Source: Clostridia bacterium
GTDB taxonomy: Bacteria; Bacillota; Clostridia; Oscillospirales; CAG-272
DNA length: 38,069 nt
Reading direction: 5' to 3'
NCBI GenBank assembly: GCA_017398585.1
Contig: JAFQFS010000037.1
Span: 1-38,069 of the forward strand
The position numbers and the translations under genes were made by a program. The notes under the pieces are model-generated. The model saw only the letters and a program-made list of their open reading frames with translations. It made no database searches and had not been told where the DNA came from. Positions 1 to 9,331 of the stretch are shown here, one piece after another (within the stretch, counting starts at the first letter, position 1; each line of letters begins with the position of its first letter).

Positions 1-3000
1 ATTTACGATCCGGAAACCGGTATCGGTGTCACCGTCATGAGAAAGATCATGTACGATTGTCAGACCGCTTCCGTAAAATGTACCGAATGCGGCGCGACTT
101 TCTCCACTGCGGACGGTGCTGAACTGACGATTACTGACGGTGTGCTCGGAGGACAGACAGAGGAAGAAATGGCAGAATTCCTGAAAACAACTCCGATGGA
201 ACTCTGGCCGGAACTCGGTTCCGAAATCAGGACCGCGACCATGACCTTCACGGATGAAAACGGATTTGTTTATCCTGTTTCCGATGTACTCAATGTCACA
301 TCCGAAAGACTGAAGATTCACTACGCGGAAATGGTCAAGTTCAACGACGCATATCCGCAGTATTTCGGTGTTGCCGTTCCGTTCTGGACCAGCAAGAACA
401 CCGAAGCAACTCCTCTTGACGCAGTCAAGACCCTGGTCAACCAGGGCGGCAACTATATCCCGAACACGGAGATGGATATGATGGTCGAAATGCTGCCGCA
501 GGCATTCATTTCCTATGTAATGCAGTACGGTCAGGTTCTCGACATGATGCTGGAAGAATCCATGGCGATCCTCACGAACGACATGACCGATATCCAGAAG
601 ATGCTCGTTCTCCATGACTGGCTCGCAAAGAACGCTTCGTTCGATATGCAGTCCCTGATCGACATGAAGTCCGGCGAAGGCGGCGGCAGTGACCCGATCA
701 CCATGACTGCGTTCGGTACGCTGCTCTCCAGCCAGCTCGGTTCTCTCAGCGGCACGCCCAGCTATGGTGCGGTTTGTCTCGGTTATGCGGCTACATACGC
801 ACTTCTCGTGCAGCACGCTTTCCCCGAATATTATAAGAAGGGCGGCGAATGGCTCACCGAAAGTGCCGACCATATCATCGACTTTGTTCAGATCAAGTTC
901 CACGCAAATGTTGCGGAAAGCAGCGTTGCGGGTGCCGACTCCGGTTTCGGTGATGGGGACGCGATCTTCAACGAACCTCACTACTTCAACGCGATCCGCC
1001 TTGACGCGGATACCCACGGTCTCTCCTCTTCGGCAGAAACTCCTCTCGATGAAGACGGCTACTGCTGGTACTACACCGACGCCTGCTACGACGATATCAA
1101 CGTGGAAGTTATTTCCCAGTATCGTGTGGAAACCGACGGTAATATCAGCCACATGTACTTCATGAACTCCCCGCAGAGCTTCCTCGATATGTTCGACGGA
1201 AACTTCGACTATTTCGACTCTCTCTACGACGGTCAGGAATTCTTCAGAATTCCTCTGAACAATGCCGATCTTCCGATGATCGATGAAAACGGCAACCCGA
1301 TCGATTACAGCGGTTACGAGCTTCCGGCAGAGGCACTGGGTCCCAAGATCGACATCGAAACCATGAACCCTGTATATGAAAAGGATGAAGACGGTTTCGA
1401 TATCTGGTACGCAAAGTCTTCTTCCGAAGAAGTTGCTTACGCGGATGATCAGTACGAACAGACCTGGTTCAGCAATGCGACCGGCGAAATCATTTACTAC
1501 CAGAAGAACTGGTACTACATTGAAGGTGCCGCAAACTCTTACTCCGCACTGAAAGATATCTTTGGTGATGAAGAAGAAGGCGGATCCGGCAATGACTTCG
1601 GCGACATCGACATGAGCGACGAAGAAATGATGCAGTACAAGAATGACCCCGATAACGCGGACACCCTCATGGTTCGTCCGTCCGGTAAGGGGGACCGTCC
1701 CGCCAACGCCAACGCAAACAACAACGACCAGATGAGCATGAATCAGTACGAAGACCGTTATGCGGAAGTTCTCTTCCACTTCGGTTACGGTGCTGCAGGC
1801 GATGTAGCAGAGGATACGGAAGTTACCGAAGCTAACAAGGCAGATTTCCCGTGGTACGATCTCGTTCAGCTGGATAAGATTTACAACGAACAGTATCCCG
1901 ACCTCAACCACTCCCTCGCAATGATGTACAACAGCAATTCCCAGAAGAACTCTGACGGTGACGGCAAACTGTACTTCAACATCGCAAACCGCATCCTGGT
2001 TTACGACGTGGATGACGACAGCGTTACCCAGCTCAAGGAATATAATGTTGTAAACTCCATTACCGACGGCAGACCCTTCGAAGGTATGTCTTTCTTCACT
2101 CCTGAAACCGCGGAAAGAGAAGGTATCTCCGGTACGGAATCCTTCACCGTAGTTGACAAGCCCATTGCAAGTATCATGATCAATGATATGGTATACTGGG
2201 AAGACAATGTCATCCTGGACCAGATGGGGAACTTTGTGGATTACGGTCAGGACGGAATGGGTGATAACAGATGTGTTATCCCCGCTCTGTACGTCAGCAT
2301 CGGTACCAACTACTCCAACAGCTTCGCTCCGAATGACGATCCGTACGCGGTAGAAGCCGTCAACTTCAACCCCGACTACTACCGCTTCATGGAAGAAGAT
2401 GAAGAAGAGGAAGAAGAAAACGACGAAGAAGAAAACACCAACGTCGAATTCATGTGGTGTGCAAACATTGTGGACATCATGAAGATGGACGCAATGCTTG
2501 CCGACCGCAAGGAAGGTGCAACCGCACCGTTCTCCATGAACGCAACCTGTAACAGCGCTGCATTCACGGAAGACAGAACCACTGAATTCGGTCTGAGTGA
2601 CGGCTCCACCAAGGTTATTTCCGAAGAAGAAACCGAACTGGAATGCCATTACTTCTATCAGGACTACTCCTCCAACGAAAACAGCATCGACGGTTCCAAC
2701 ATCGGTTATGTATGCTTCCGCTGCAACGATTTCCAGGAAAATGTTGACGGTTCTCTGGAGCATGACAAGGATGTTGCCGGTGAAGATGCTTTCGAACCTG
2801 TATGGAACGAAGACAACACCGAACTCGTATCCTGCATGCACTTCCACGGCGTATGCCCGGTAAGAGACTGCCCCAAGAACAGCATCCATGAATGTACTGT
2901 TATCGCTCTCAAGGAAGATGCTGAGGCTCCGGAACTGGTGACCGGCTATGAAGCAACCTGTCCTGACTGCGGTGCCGTTCAGGAATATCTCGTGGCACAT

Positions 3001-3888
3001 GACCACATCGAAGGTGAAAACCTGACCCATGTGGAAGCAGAGGCAGCAACCTGTACCGCAACCGGTAAGGTAGAACACTGGATCTGCCAGAACGAACTCT
3101 GCGGCCGTTACCTTGTAAAGGAAATCAACGAAGAAACCGGTGAAACCGTGTTCGTTGAAACTACTGCAGAAGCTGTTGTTACCGAAATGATTCCGCACGC
3201 TATTCTTCCCGAAGAACCTACCGATGCTGGTTATGCGGCAACCTGTGCGGCAGAAGGTAAGAAGCCTTACTGGACCTGCGGAGTCTGCGGCAAGTATTTT
3301 GTAAAGGAAACCAATACGGAAACCGGTGAAGAAGCCTTCGTTGAAGTAGCAGAAGCAGATCTGGAAACCGCTCTGGTGATTGCGATCGATCCCACCGCGC
3401 ATCCGGAAGCACTGGTCTACAACGAAGCCGGCGAACCGAACTGCGTATCCGGCGGTACTACTGCATTCTACAACTGCGCAGCATGCGGCAAGAACTACAG
3501 CGATGAAGCTGGTACTGATGTACTTGAATCCATCGAAATTCCTGTTGACGCAGACAATCACGTCAATACGGAACTCATCAACTATAAGCCTGCTACCACT
3601 GAGGAAAAGGGCTATAGCGGTGATGTATACTGTAATGACTGTGAAAAGACTGTCGAGTATGGCGAAGAGCTTGATATCCTTACATATATTACTGGGGATA
3701 TCGACATGAATGGCGCTGTAAATTCCAAAGACGCTATTCTCCTTGTAAAGAATTCGCTTCTTCCCGACAGATACCCTGTTGATTATCCGGGAACAATGGA
3801 TTTCACGAAGGATGGCAATGTCAACTCTGATGATGCTATTTATTTAGTGAAATACAGCCTGCTCCCTGATAAATATCCTATTAATTAA
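1..3888 (+). CDS. Dockerin-bearing transglutaminase-like surface protein (5' partial)
   Basis: The reading frame is open from base 1, so the start and any signal peptide lie upstream; residues here are counted from the Met at 37. Residues about 190-350 resemble the transglutaminase core: an HDWLAKN helix near 193, Cys247 in AVCLGYA, His315 in PHYFNAIRLD and Asp348 in YYTDACYDD, the expected Cys-His-Asp order. A propeller-like stretch (DGKLYFNIANRILVYD) and a very acidic run near 785-805 follow, then several CxxC modules (about 960-1200). Residues 1220-1283 form a type I dockerin with two calcium loops, DIDMNGAVNSKD and DFTKDGNVNSDD. The family includes peptidases and cross-linking enzymes, so the reaction is not settled. 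The next gene encodes cohesin-like domains 21 bp downstream, which suggests this protein docks onto that surface anchor. Asn codon use flips from mostly AAC to mostly AAT in the dockerin tail. Confidence 0.85.
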   Translation: MYDPETGIGVTVMRKIMYDCQTASVKCTECGATFSTADGAELTITDGVLGGQTEEEMAEFLKTTPMELWPELGSEIRTATMTFTDENGFVYPVSDVLNVTSERLKIHYAEMVKFNDAYPQYFGVAVPFWTSKNTEATPLDAVKTLVNQGGNYIPNTEMDMMVEMLPQAFISYVMQYGQVLDMMLEESMAILTNDMTDIQKMLVLHDWLAKNASFDMQSLIDMKSGEGGGSDPITMTAFGTLLSSQLGSLSGTPSYGAVCLGYAATYALLVQHAFPEYYKKGGEWLTESADHIIDFVQIKFHANVAESSVAGADSGFGDGDAIFNEPHYFNAIRLDADTHGLSSSAETPLDEDGYCWYYTDACYDDINVEVISQYRVETDGNISHMYFMNSPQSFLDMFDGNFDYFDSLYDGQEFFRIPLNNADLPMIDENGNPIDYSGYELPAEALGPKIDIETMNPVYEKDEDGFDIWYAKSSSEEVAYADDQYEQTWFSNATGEIIYYQKNWYYIEGAANSYSALKDIFGDEEEGGSGNDFGDIDMSDEEMMQYKNDPDNADTLMVRPSGKGDRPANANANNNDQMSMNQYEDRYAEVLFHFGYGAAGDVAEDTEVTEANKADFPWYDLVQLDKIYNEQYPDLNHSLAMMYNSNSQKNSDGDGKLYFNIANRILVYDVDDDSVTQLKEYNVVNSITDGRPFEGMSFFTPETAEREGISGTESFTVVDKPIASIMINDMVYWEDNVILDQMGNFVDYGQDGMGDNRCVIPALYVSIGTNYSNSFAPNDDPYAVEAVNFNPDYYRFMEEDEEEEEENDEEENTNVEFMWCANIVDIMKMDAMLADRKEGATAPFSMNATCNSAAFTEDRTTEFGLSDGSTKVISEEETELECHYFYQDYSSNENSIDGSNIGYVCFRCNDFQENVDGSLEHDKDVAGEDAFEPVWNEDNTELVSCMHFHGVCPVRDCPKNSIHECTVIALKEDAEAPELVTGYEATCPDCGAVQEYLVAHDHIEGENLTHVEAEAATCTATGKVEHWICQNELCGRYLVKEINEETGETVFVETTAEAVVTEMIPHAILPEEPTDAGYAATCAAEGKKPYWTCGVCGKYFVKETNTETGEEAFVEVAEADLETALVIAIDPTAHPEALVYNEAGEPNCVSGGTTAFYNCAACGKNYSDEAGTDVLESIEIPVDADNHVNTELINYKPATTEEKGYSGDVYCNDCEKTVEYGEELDILTYITGDIDMNGAVNSKDAILLVKNSLLPDRYPVDYPGTMDFTKDGNVNSDDAIYLVKYSLLPDKYPIN

Positions 3889-3909
3889 ATTTTTTGGAGG
3901 AAAGAAGAC

Positions 3910-6123
3910 ATGAAGAAGACACTTTCACTAATCATGGCAGCTTTGTTTGTCATGTCGTGTCTCAATGTGGTCGTCTTTGCGGACGAAGCACATGCTGTGG
4001 CAGCCATTGACAGCAAAGCTGAAGTGGTAATTGGTGAAGAATTCGATGTTTATGTAACTCTGGAAGATTATGCGGATATCACTGCACTTGTGCTTGATAT
4101 CACATATGATTCCGAGGTGCTTGAACAGACCACCGCTGACGGCGAAGCGCTTCTCATTGAAGAAGGCGTTATGCTGAAGGACTATGCTGAGAACTGCGCA
4201 ACCTACGTAGCAGAAGATACTCTGGATGCAGGTATTGCTGCTGCGGACGGCAAGGTTCTGAAGCTCAGCTTCAAAGCTATTGCTGACGGTGTAACGGAAA
4301 TCGTTTGTACTGTAGGTGAAGAATCCGGTACTGAAAAGTCTGTGTATGAAGTCAAGGCTGCGATCAATGTAGTAAAAGAACCTCATGCAGAGGCGGCTAT
4401 TGTTTGCGATGCAACAGAAATTTACATTGGTGATGAATTCGATGTTTATGTAACTCTGGAAGATTATGCGAATATCAGTGCACTTGTACTTGATGTTACC
4501 TACGATTCCGAAGTACTTGAACAGACCACTGACGCAGATGAAGCACTTCTCATTGAAGAAGGCTATACGCTGCGCGACTATTCTGAAAACTGCGCAACCT
4601 ACGTAGCAGAAGATACTCTGGATGCAGGTATCGCTGCTGCGGACGGCAAGGTTCTGAAGCTTACCTTTAAGGCAGTTGCAAAGGGTGAATTTACAATTGC
4701 TTGTACGGTAGGTGAAGAAAAAGTTTCCGGTGCTCAGGATGCATATGCAGCAGTTTCTTTCTCTGCTACTGTTGATTGTATCCATGAAACTTACTCTTCC
4801 GAAGTTACTAAAAGTGCCACTTGTGTTGATACTGGTGTTCTTACTTATACCTGTGATGCTTGTGGTCATACTTATACGGAAGAAATTCCGCTCGCGGAAC
4901 ACACCTGGGGCGAATGGGAAGTAGTTGAAGAAGCTACTGAAGATACTGTTGGTCTCAAGCAGAGAGTCTGCGGCGTTTGCGGCGACGTTGAAGAAGAAGA
5001 TATTCCGATGCTCAACCACGTATGCAAGACCCTCACTCTCGTAGAAGAAGTTCCTGCAACCTGCGAAGAAAACGGCACTAAGGCATACTATGTATGCGAT
5101 AAGTGCGGTTTTAAGTACAGCGATGCTGAAGGCAACAACCGTGTTGCTGATAAGGATCTTGTAATCCCTGCAGCTCACAAGTACGGCGATGCAGTTGTAG
5201 TTGAACCTACCTGCACCGAAGCTGGTTCCAGAACTTTCACCTGTACTGTATGCGGTGATGATGTTGTTGAAACCATCAAGGCTCTCGGTCATAAGTGGGG
5301 CGACTGGAAAGTAGTTGAAGAAGCTACTGAAGATGAAGAAGGTCTCGAACAGAGAATCTGCTCCGTCTGCGGCGTAAAGGAAACCCGTGAAATCGAAAAG
5401 GTAGACGACAAGGTAGACGACAACAAGTGGTCTTACCTCGTACAGTCCATCCGTCTCCACGCACTCCGTCAGCAGAAGGCAAATAAGGACAGTGTAAAGG
5501 TTGAAGTTGAAGAAGAAATTGAAGAACCTGTTGTAATCGACGAAGCTATCGTTGAAGAAGCATGGGTAAATCCCTTCGTTGACATCTACGAATCCGATTC
5601 CTACTATGCAGCAATTGAATTCGTATATGAAAATGGTCTCTTCAAGGGCGTTTCTGAAATCGAATTCGCTCCCGCAACCACTATGACCCGTGCAATGTTT
5701 GTAACCGTTCTCGGCAGACTCCATGGTATCACCGAAGATTACGTTGGCGAAAATACGTTCGCAGATGTAGTTGAAGGCGAATGGTATGCTCCTTACGTTG
5801 TATGGGCAGCTGATAACGGTATCGTTCTCGGTTATGGCGACGGCACCTTCGGTATCAACGATGAAATCACCGTTGAACAGGCAGCTGTTATCCTTGCTCG
5901 TTACACTGCATTCATCGAACTCGATGTTGTTGCAGAATACGACCTCGCAGCAGACTATGCTGACGCGGCTGACGTATCCGAATGGGCAGCAGAAGCTATG
6001 ACCTGGGCAGTTGCTGAAGGCATCTACGAAGGCGTTGAAGTTGGCGAAGAAGATTACCTCTTCCCGCAGACTCCTGCTGCACGTTCTCTCGTAGCTACCA
6101 TGCTCTACAATTTCGCTAACTAA
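3910..6123 (+). CDS. SLH-anchored protein with two tandem cohesin-like domains
   Basis: This is a 737-residue secreted protein. It starts with a KK-led signal peptide ending near residue 28 and has GGAGG at 3896-3900 ahead of the ATG. Residues about 29-157 and 158-290 are two nearly identical beta-sandwich domains with cohesin hallmarks (FDVYVTLEDY, ALVLDITYDSEVLE, DGKVLKLSFKA). Residues about 290-505 hold four or so CxxCG modules of the type also found in the upstream protein. After a Glu-rich linker, residues about 554-737 form three SLH repeats that would bind cell-wall polymer. The predicted role is a small anchoring scaffoldin that displays dockerin proteins on the surface. It is the second gene of an operon with the dockerin protein and ends at a strong terminator. 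The cohesin call is by motif; another carbohydrate-binding-like beta-sandwich is the main alternative. Confidence 0.78.
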   Translation: MKKTLSLIMAALFVMSCLNVVVFADEAHAVAAIDSKAEVVIGEEFDVYVTLEDYADITALVLDITYDSEVLEQTTADGEALLIEEGVMLKDYAENCATYVAEDTLDAGIAAADGKVLKLSFKAIADGVTEIVCTVGEESGTEKSVYEVKAAINVVKEPHAEAAIVCDATEIYIGDEFDVYVTLEDYANISALVLDVTYDSEVLEQTTDADEALLIEEGYTLRDYSENCATYVAEDTLDAGIAAADGKVLKLTFKAVAKGEFTIACTVGEEKVSGAQDAYAAVSFSATVDCIHETYSSEVTKSATCVDTGVLTYTCDACGHTYTEEIPLAEHTWGEWEVVEEATEDTVGLKQRVCGVCGDVEEEDIPMLNHVCKTLTLVEEVPATCEENGTKAYYVCDKCGFKYSDAEGNNRVADKDLVIPAAHKYGDAVVVEPTCTEAGSRTFTCTVCGDDVVETIKALGHKWGDWKVVEEATEDEEGLEQRICSVCGVKETREIEKVDDKVDDNKWSYLVQSIRLHALRQQKANKDSVKVEVEEEIEEPVVIDEAIVEEAWVNPFVDIYESDSYYAAIEFVYENGLFKGVSEIEFAPATTMTRAMFVTVLGRLHGITEDYVGENTFADVVEGEWYAPYVVWAADNGIVLGYGDGTFGINDEITVEQAAVILARYTAFIELDVVAEYDLAADYADAADVSEWAAEAMTWAVAEGIYEGVEVGEEDYLFPQTPAARSLVATMLYNFAN
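4021..4776 (+). repeat. Tandem duplication of the cohesin-like module, 396-bp period
   Basis: Matching DNA landmarks recur exactly 396 bp (132 codons) apart: the block starting GATGTTTATGTAACTC at 4045 and 4441, and the block starting AACTGCGCAACC at 4192 and 4588. Long stretches are identical at the nucleotide level, which points to a recent duplication or ongoing gene conversion. Confidence 0.9.
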
Positions 6124-6161
6124 GATCTTCGGATCCGGTCCGCCTGAAAACGGACAGCGAT

Positions 6162-6195
6162 AAAAAGTCCCCCGTATGGGGGACTTTTTATTTTA
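6162..6195 (+). terminator. Rho-independent terminator after the cohesin-SLH gene
   Basis: Perfect 12-bp stem AAAAAGTCCCCC (6162-6173) and GGGGGACTTTTT (6178-6189) with loop GTAT, running into a T-rich tail, 38 bp after the stop codon. Confidence 0.92.
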
Positions 6196-6337
6196 TACAC
6201 AACGCATATCACAGGCCGGAAGGGCAGGGAAGATTCTCTGTATACAACGGATACGTGAACAACGGAACACGGTGCCGGAGGGATCCTGCGGCGCTCACAA
6301 ACGGGTATGCAGCAGTATCAGGCTTTTACAGAATCGA

Positions 6338-6374
6338 ATAAAAAACAGGGAGAAACATTCAAGTTTCTCCCTGT
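6338..6374 (-). terminator. Terminator for the minus-strand SLH gene
   Basis: Perfect 12-bp stem ACAGGGAGAAAC (6345-6356) and GTTTCTCCCTGT (6363-6374) with a 6-nt loop. On the minus strand it is followed by a run of Ts (the A run 6339-6345), 21 bp after the stop of the gene at 6395. Confidence 0.88.
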
Positions 6375-6394
6375 GGATTTCTCCTGATATTCAA

Positions 6395-9244
6395 TTACTT
6401 TCCGTCGTATGCGTCGGAGAAAGTCTTTTCAAGAGCTGCCCAGTCACGGACGGGAAGGATACCGGTCCAGTATTCGATCTCGTCGGAGACCCAGATATAC
6501 TTGTGAGAGTTGGTCGCTTCCTGAACGTCTGCATAATACCAAACGTTTTTGTTGAGGTTATCGGACCAGACAATCATGTCTTCGTGGAGGCCGTCGGCAA
6601 TCGGATATCTGCCGAGAGTACGGTTGATGATCTTCATTGCTTCTGCACGGGTCACAGCCTGGTCGGGACGGAAGGAACCGTCTTCGTAACCGTTGATGAA
6701 TCCGAGGCTGTATGCAGAGTTGATGAACGAGTCTGCCCAGTGTCCTGCGGTATCGGTAAATTCAGCATCAATAACCGCATCGGAATTGTAGAACGCTACT
6801 GCGATCTTTACGAGTTCTGCGCGGGTGATCGGAGCGTTGGGGCGGAAGGTGTTATCTGCGTAACCGGAGAGGATATCTGCATTCGCAAGGGTGGAGATCG
6901 CGTTATTGAACCAGTCTTCTCTTGCTACGTCAATGAAATCATTTTCCTGAGACCAGTAGTAATCACGGCTTTCGTCGGTAAGCATACGGAAGAAAATTGT
7001 CGCGATTTCCGCTCTGGTGATGTTGCTGTTCGGACGAACGGTGCTGTCCGGATAGCCGATGATGTAACCGAAGTGGTCATCCTTTTCGAGCATGGGGAGT
7101 TGCGGCTGCTTTTCGTCGTATACATTCGTGAAGGTCACGGATGTGGTCTTGCCGCTTTCAACACGCAGCTTGTTGTTCTTTGCGCTGCAGGAAGCGGTCA
7201 GGAGATAGCCCTTCTGTTCCGCATCTGCTTCGTAAATGTAGTATGTACCGGATGCGACCTTTACACGCACTGTGTCACCGGCTTCAACTTTGACGATCGT
7301 ATAGAGATCATCCTTGTCGGTACCGTTTCTGTAAAGTTCAAAGGTAAAAACGGTGTCGCCGTCATAATCTGCGGGAGCCTTCAGTTCCTTGGTGATCTTG
7401 ATCGTACCGTCTTTTTCAGGAAGAGCGGGGATGTAGGGCAGGTCTTTGAAGTAACCTTCGATCACAACATCTTCATCGGGCATAACGAACTTTCCGTTCT
7501 TTACCGAAATATTGTCGGGGTAATACCAGCCCTTGAATTCGGCGTCTTTCTTATCTTCAAGCTTATCCTTGACCTTAACAGTATCGCCGGCGCTGTATTC
7601 CTTCACGGAATAAATCTTGCCATCAACGATGTAGGTTACCGTGTAGGTCTTGTCTTCGGGATCTTCTTCAGGCTTTTCTTCGAGATCGTAGTAGAGAGTC
7701 AGAACAAGACAGAGAACTTCGCCGTCTTCGCCAACAGTCGCTTTTACGATCGTACCGGAGGTCGTGGAAACTTTTTCGTTGAAGGTATAGCCTTCGTATT
7801 CATTGGGTTCAACTTCAGCTGTTACACCGATTTCGCCGTACAGGGGGAAGTCGGTTTCGAACAGTTCGTAGAAGCCGTCTTCCTGCTCAAGGTAATGTTC
7901 TACCTTATAAACGGATGCGACAGGATCTACCGGTGAGGGATATTGTTCATAAGTCCAGCTGCCGGTGATGGTAAGGTTGCCGGAAATTTTGCCGTCTTCC
8001 TTATCCCAGCCGTTGAACGTCCACTTGCCGGTTACATTGCCGTTTTCATCAATCTTTTCAACAGTTGTTACCCCCTTGATATAAGAGGTGTCAACGGAAT
8101 AAGGCTGATTCAGTACGTACTCGTTGCTGTCAACGGGAACATCCTGAGCATATTCACCGGAGGGAGCGGTATCGTCCCAGAGGTAAGTAATGGTGTAGGT
8201 TTCAAGTTCAACTTCTTCGTATGTCCATTCGCCTTCAAGAACGACATCGCAGAATCCCATTTTCTGTTCGCCGGTCACAATGTTTCCGCAGAGTTTCCAG
8301 CCGGAGAAGGTATAGGTTCCGATCACGTTTCCGTATTCGTCGACCTTATTGATTACAGTGCCTGCGGTGTAAGTACCGTCTACCGTGTAGGTTTCGCCGG
8401 GCTTGTATTCGCCGGAATCAACCGGAAGGTCTGCTGCTTCGGGAGCACCGGTCCATTCGTACGTAACAGTATGCTTGCAGGGAGCCAGAATCGTGCTGAT
8501 CAGAATGTAGTACGGAGTCTTGCCGCTGATGTGGTCGAAGTCTTCCTTGCTGACATTGACAGTCACTTCTTCCTGACCTTCAAAGTTTACCCTGGTTCCA
8601 GTGAAGCAGACATACTTGAGACCGCAGACGATACGGTAAGAAGTGATCAGATAGCCTTCCTTGGCCTTGATTACAATGCTGCCGCCTTCGATTGCTTCGC
8701 TGACGGTAACATCGCTTTCGTTCTGACCGATCGTACTGCCGGCAAACGTCACGCTTTCGATACCTGCAGATACATTATCCACCCCGGGCATGCTGATAAT
8801 TTCATAATCCCAGTAGAGGGGGGCGTCACCGGAATTGTCTTCCGGCTTTTCGGGGGTTTCGGGAAGTTCGGGAATACCGGGGCATTCGGGCTTTTCGGGA
8901 AGCTCGGGAATACCGGGGCATTCAGGCTTTTCGGGAAGCTCGGGAATACCGGGGCATTCAGGCTTTTCGGGAAGCTCGGGAATATCGGGACATTCGGGCT
9001 TTTCGGGAAGCTCGGGAATATCGGGGCATTCGGGCTTTTCGGGAAGCTCGGGAATACTGGGGCATTCGGGTTTTTCCGGAAGTTCCGGGCATTCGGGTTT
9101 GAAGAAATCTTCCCAGTCATATCCTTCGCAGATTCCGGATCCGGAGCCGATTCCAAAGGAAGGAATCGTGGCAGATACCGGGACAGTAAATATCATAATT
9201 GCTGTCATGACATACAGGAAGAGGGTTGATAGTTTTTTGCGCAT
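6395..9244 (-). CDS. Secreted SLH protein with a proline/cysteine ladder and InlB-like repeats
   Basis: Two adjacent ATGs are possible (9247 and 9244). AAGGGAG at 9251-9257 is better spaced for the second, giving 949 residues; positions below count from the first. A signal peptide ends near residue 27. Residues 51-135 are a proline-rich tract with a 12-residue unit (PECPxIPELPEK) and Cys at 62, 74, 86, 98, 110 and 122. Next come beta-rich modules with GW motifs like Listeria-Bacteroides repeats (TYTFSGWKLCG, KWTFNGWD, EFKGWYYPD). A prealbumin-like domain follows (TIKITKELKAP ... TFTNVYD), then three SLH repeats (about 735-905). It is likely a wall-bound structural or adhesive protein. It has its own sigma-A promoter and converges on the cohesin operon. 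The ligand cannot be told from sequence. Confidence 0.88.
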   Translation of the reverse strand: MRKKLSTLFLYVMTAIMIFTVPVSATIPSFGIGSGSGICEGYDWEDFFKPECPELPEKPECPSIPELPEKPECPDIPELPEKPECPDIPELPEKPECPGIPELPEKPECPGIPELPEKPECPGIPELPETPEKPEDNSGDAPLYWDYEIISMPGVDNVSAGIESVTFAGSTIGQNESDVTVSEAIEGGSIVIKAKEGYLITSYRIVCGLKYVCFTGTRVNFEGQEEVTVNVSKEDFDHISGKTPYYILISTILAPCKHTVTYEWTGAPEAADLPVDSGEYKPGETYTVDGTYTAGTVINKVDEYGNVIGTYTFSGWKLCGNIVTGEQKMGFCDVVLEGEWTYEEVELETYTITYLWDDTAPSGEYAQDVPVDSNEYVLNQPYSVDTSYIKGVTTVEKIDENGNVTGKWTFNGWDKEDGKISGNLTITGSWTYEQYPSPVDPVASVYKVEHYLEQEDGFYELFETDFPLYGEIGVTAEVEPNEYEGYTFNEKVSTTSGTIVKATVGEDGEVLCLVLTLYYDLEEKPEEDPEDKTYTVTYIVDGKIYSVKEYSAGDTVKVKDKLEDKKDAEFKGWYYPDNISVKNGKFVMPDEDVVIEGYFKDLPYIPALPEKDGTIKITKELKAPADYDGDTVFTFELYRNGTDKDDLYTIVKVEAGDTVRVKVASGTYYIYEADAEQKGYLLTASCSAKNNKLRVESGKTTSVTFTNVYDEKQPQLPMLEKDDHFGYIIGYPDSTVRPNSNITRAEIATIFFRMLTDESRDYYWSQENDFIDVAREDWFNNAISTLANADILSGYADNTFRPNAPITRAELVKIAVAFYNSDAVIDAEFTDTAGHWADSFINSAYSLGFINGYEDGSFRPDQAVTRAEAMKIINRTLGRYPIADGLHEDMIVWSDNLNKNVWYYADVQEATNSHKYIWVSDEIEYWTGILPVRDWAALEKTFSDAYDGK
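8850..9105 (-). repeat. 36-bp tandem repeats encoding PECPxIPELPEK
   Basis: About six head-to-tail 36-bp units lie inside the SLH gene, differing mainly at the codon after CP (Ser, Asp or Gly). The DNA units are almost identical, so unit number is likely to vary between strains. Confidence 0.9.
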
Positions 9245-9331
9245 CATTTTCTCCCTTGTGTGTGCTGGTGGTTTTTGCTGCAGAATATTATGTCATGCAG
9301 AGGGCATAAATTCAACAGATAACATATTAAA

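Noticed and set aside
3928..5724. 598-codon minus-strand frame
   Set aside because: Shadow of the cohesin-SLH gene; Phe/Cys/Asn-rich text comes from GAA-rich codons read backwards.
8850..9105. Regular 36-bp repeats considered as a CRISPR array
   Set aside because: Units are head to tail with no unique spacers and are in frame inside a coding region with a signal peptide and SLH repeats.
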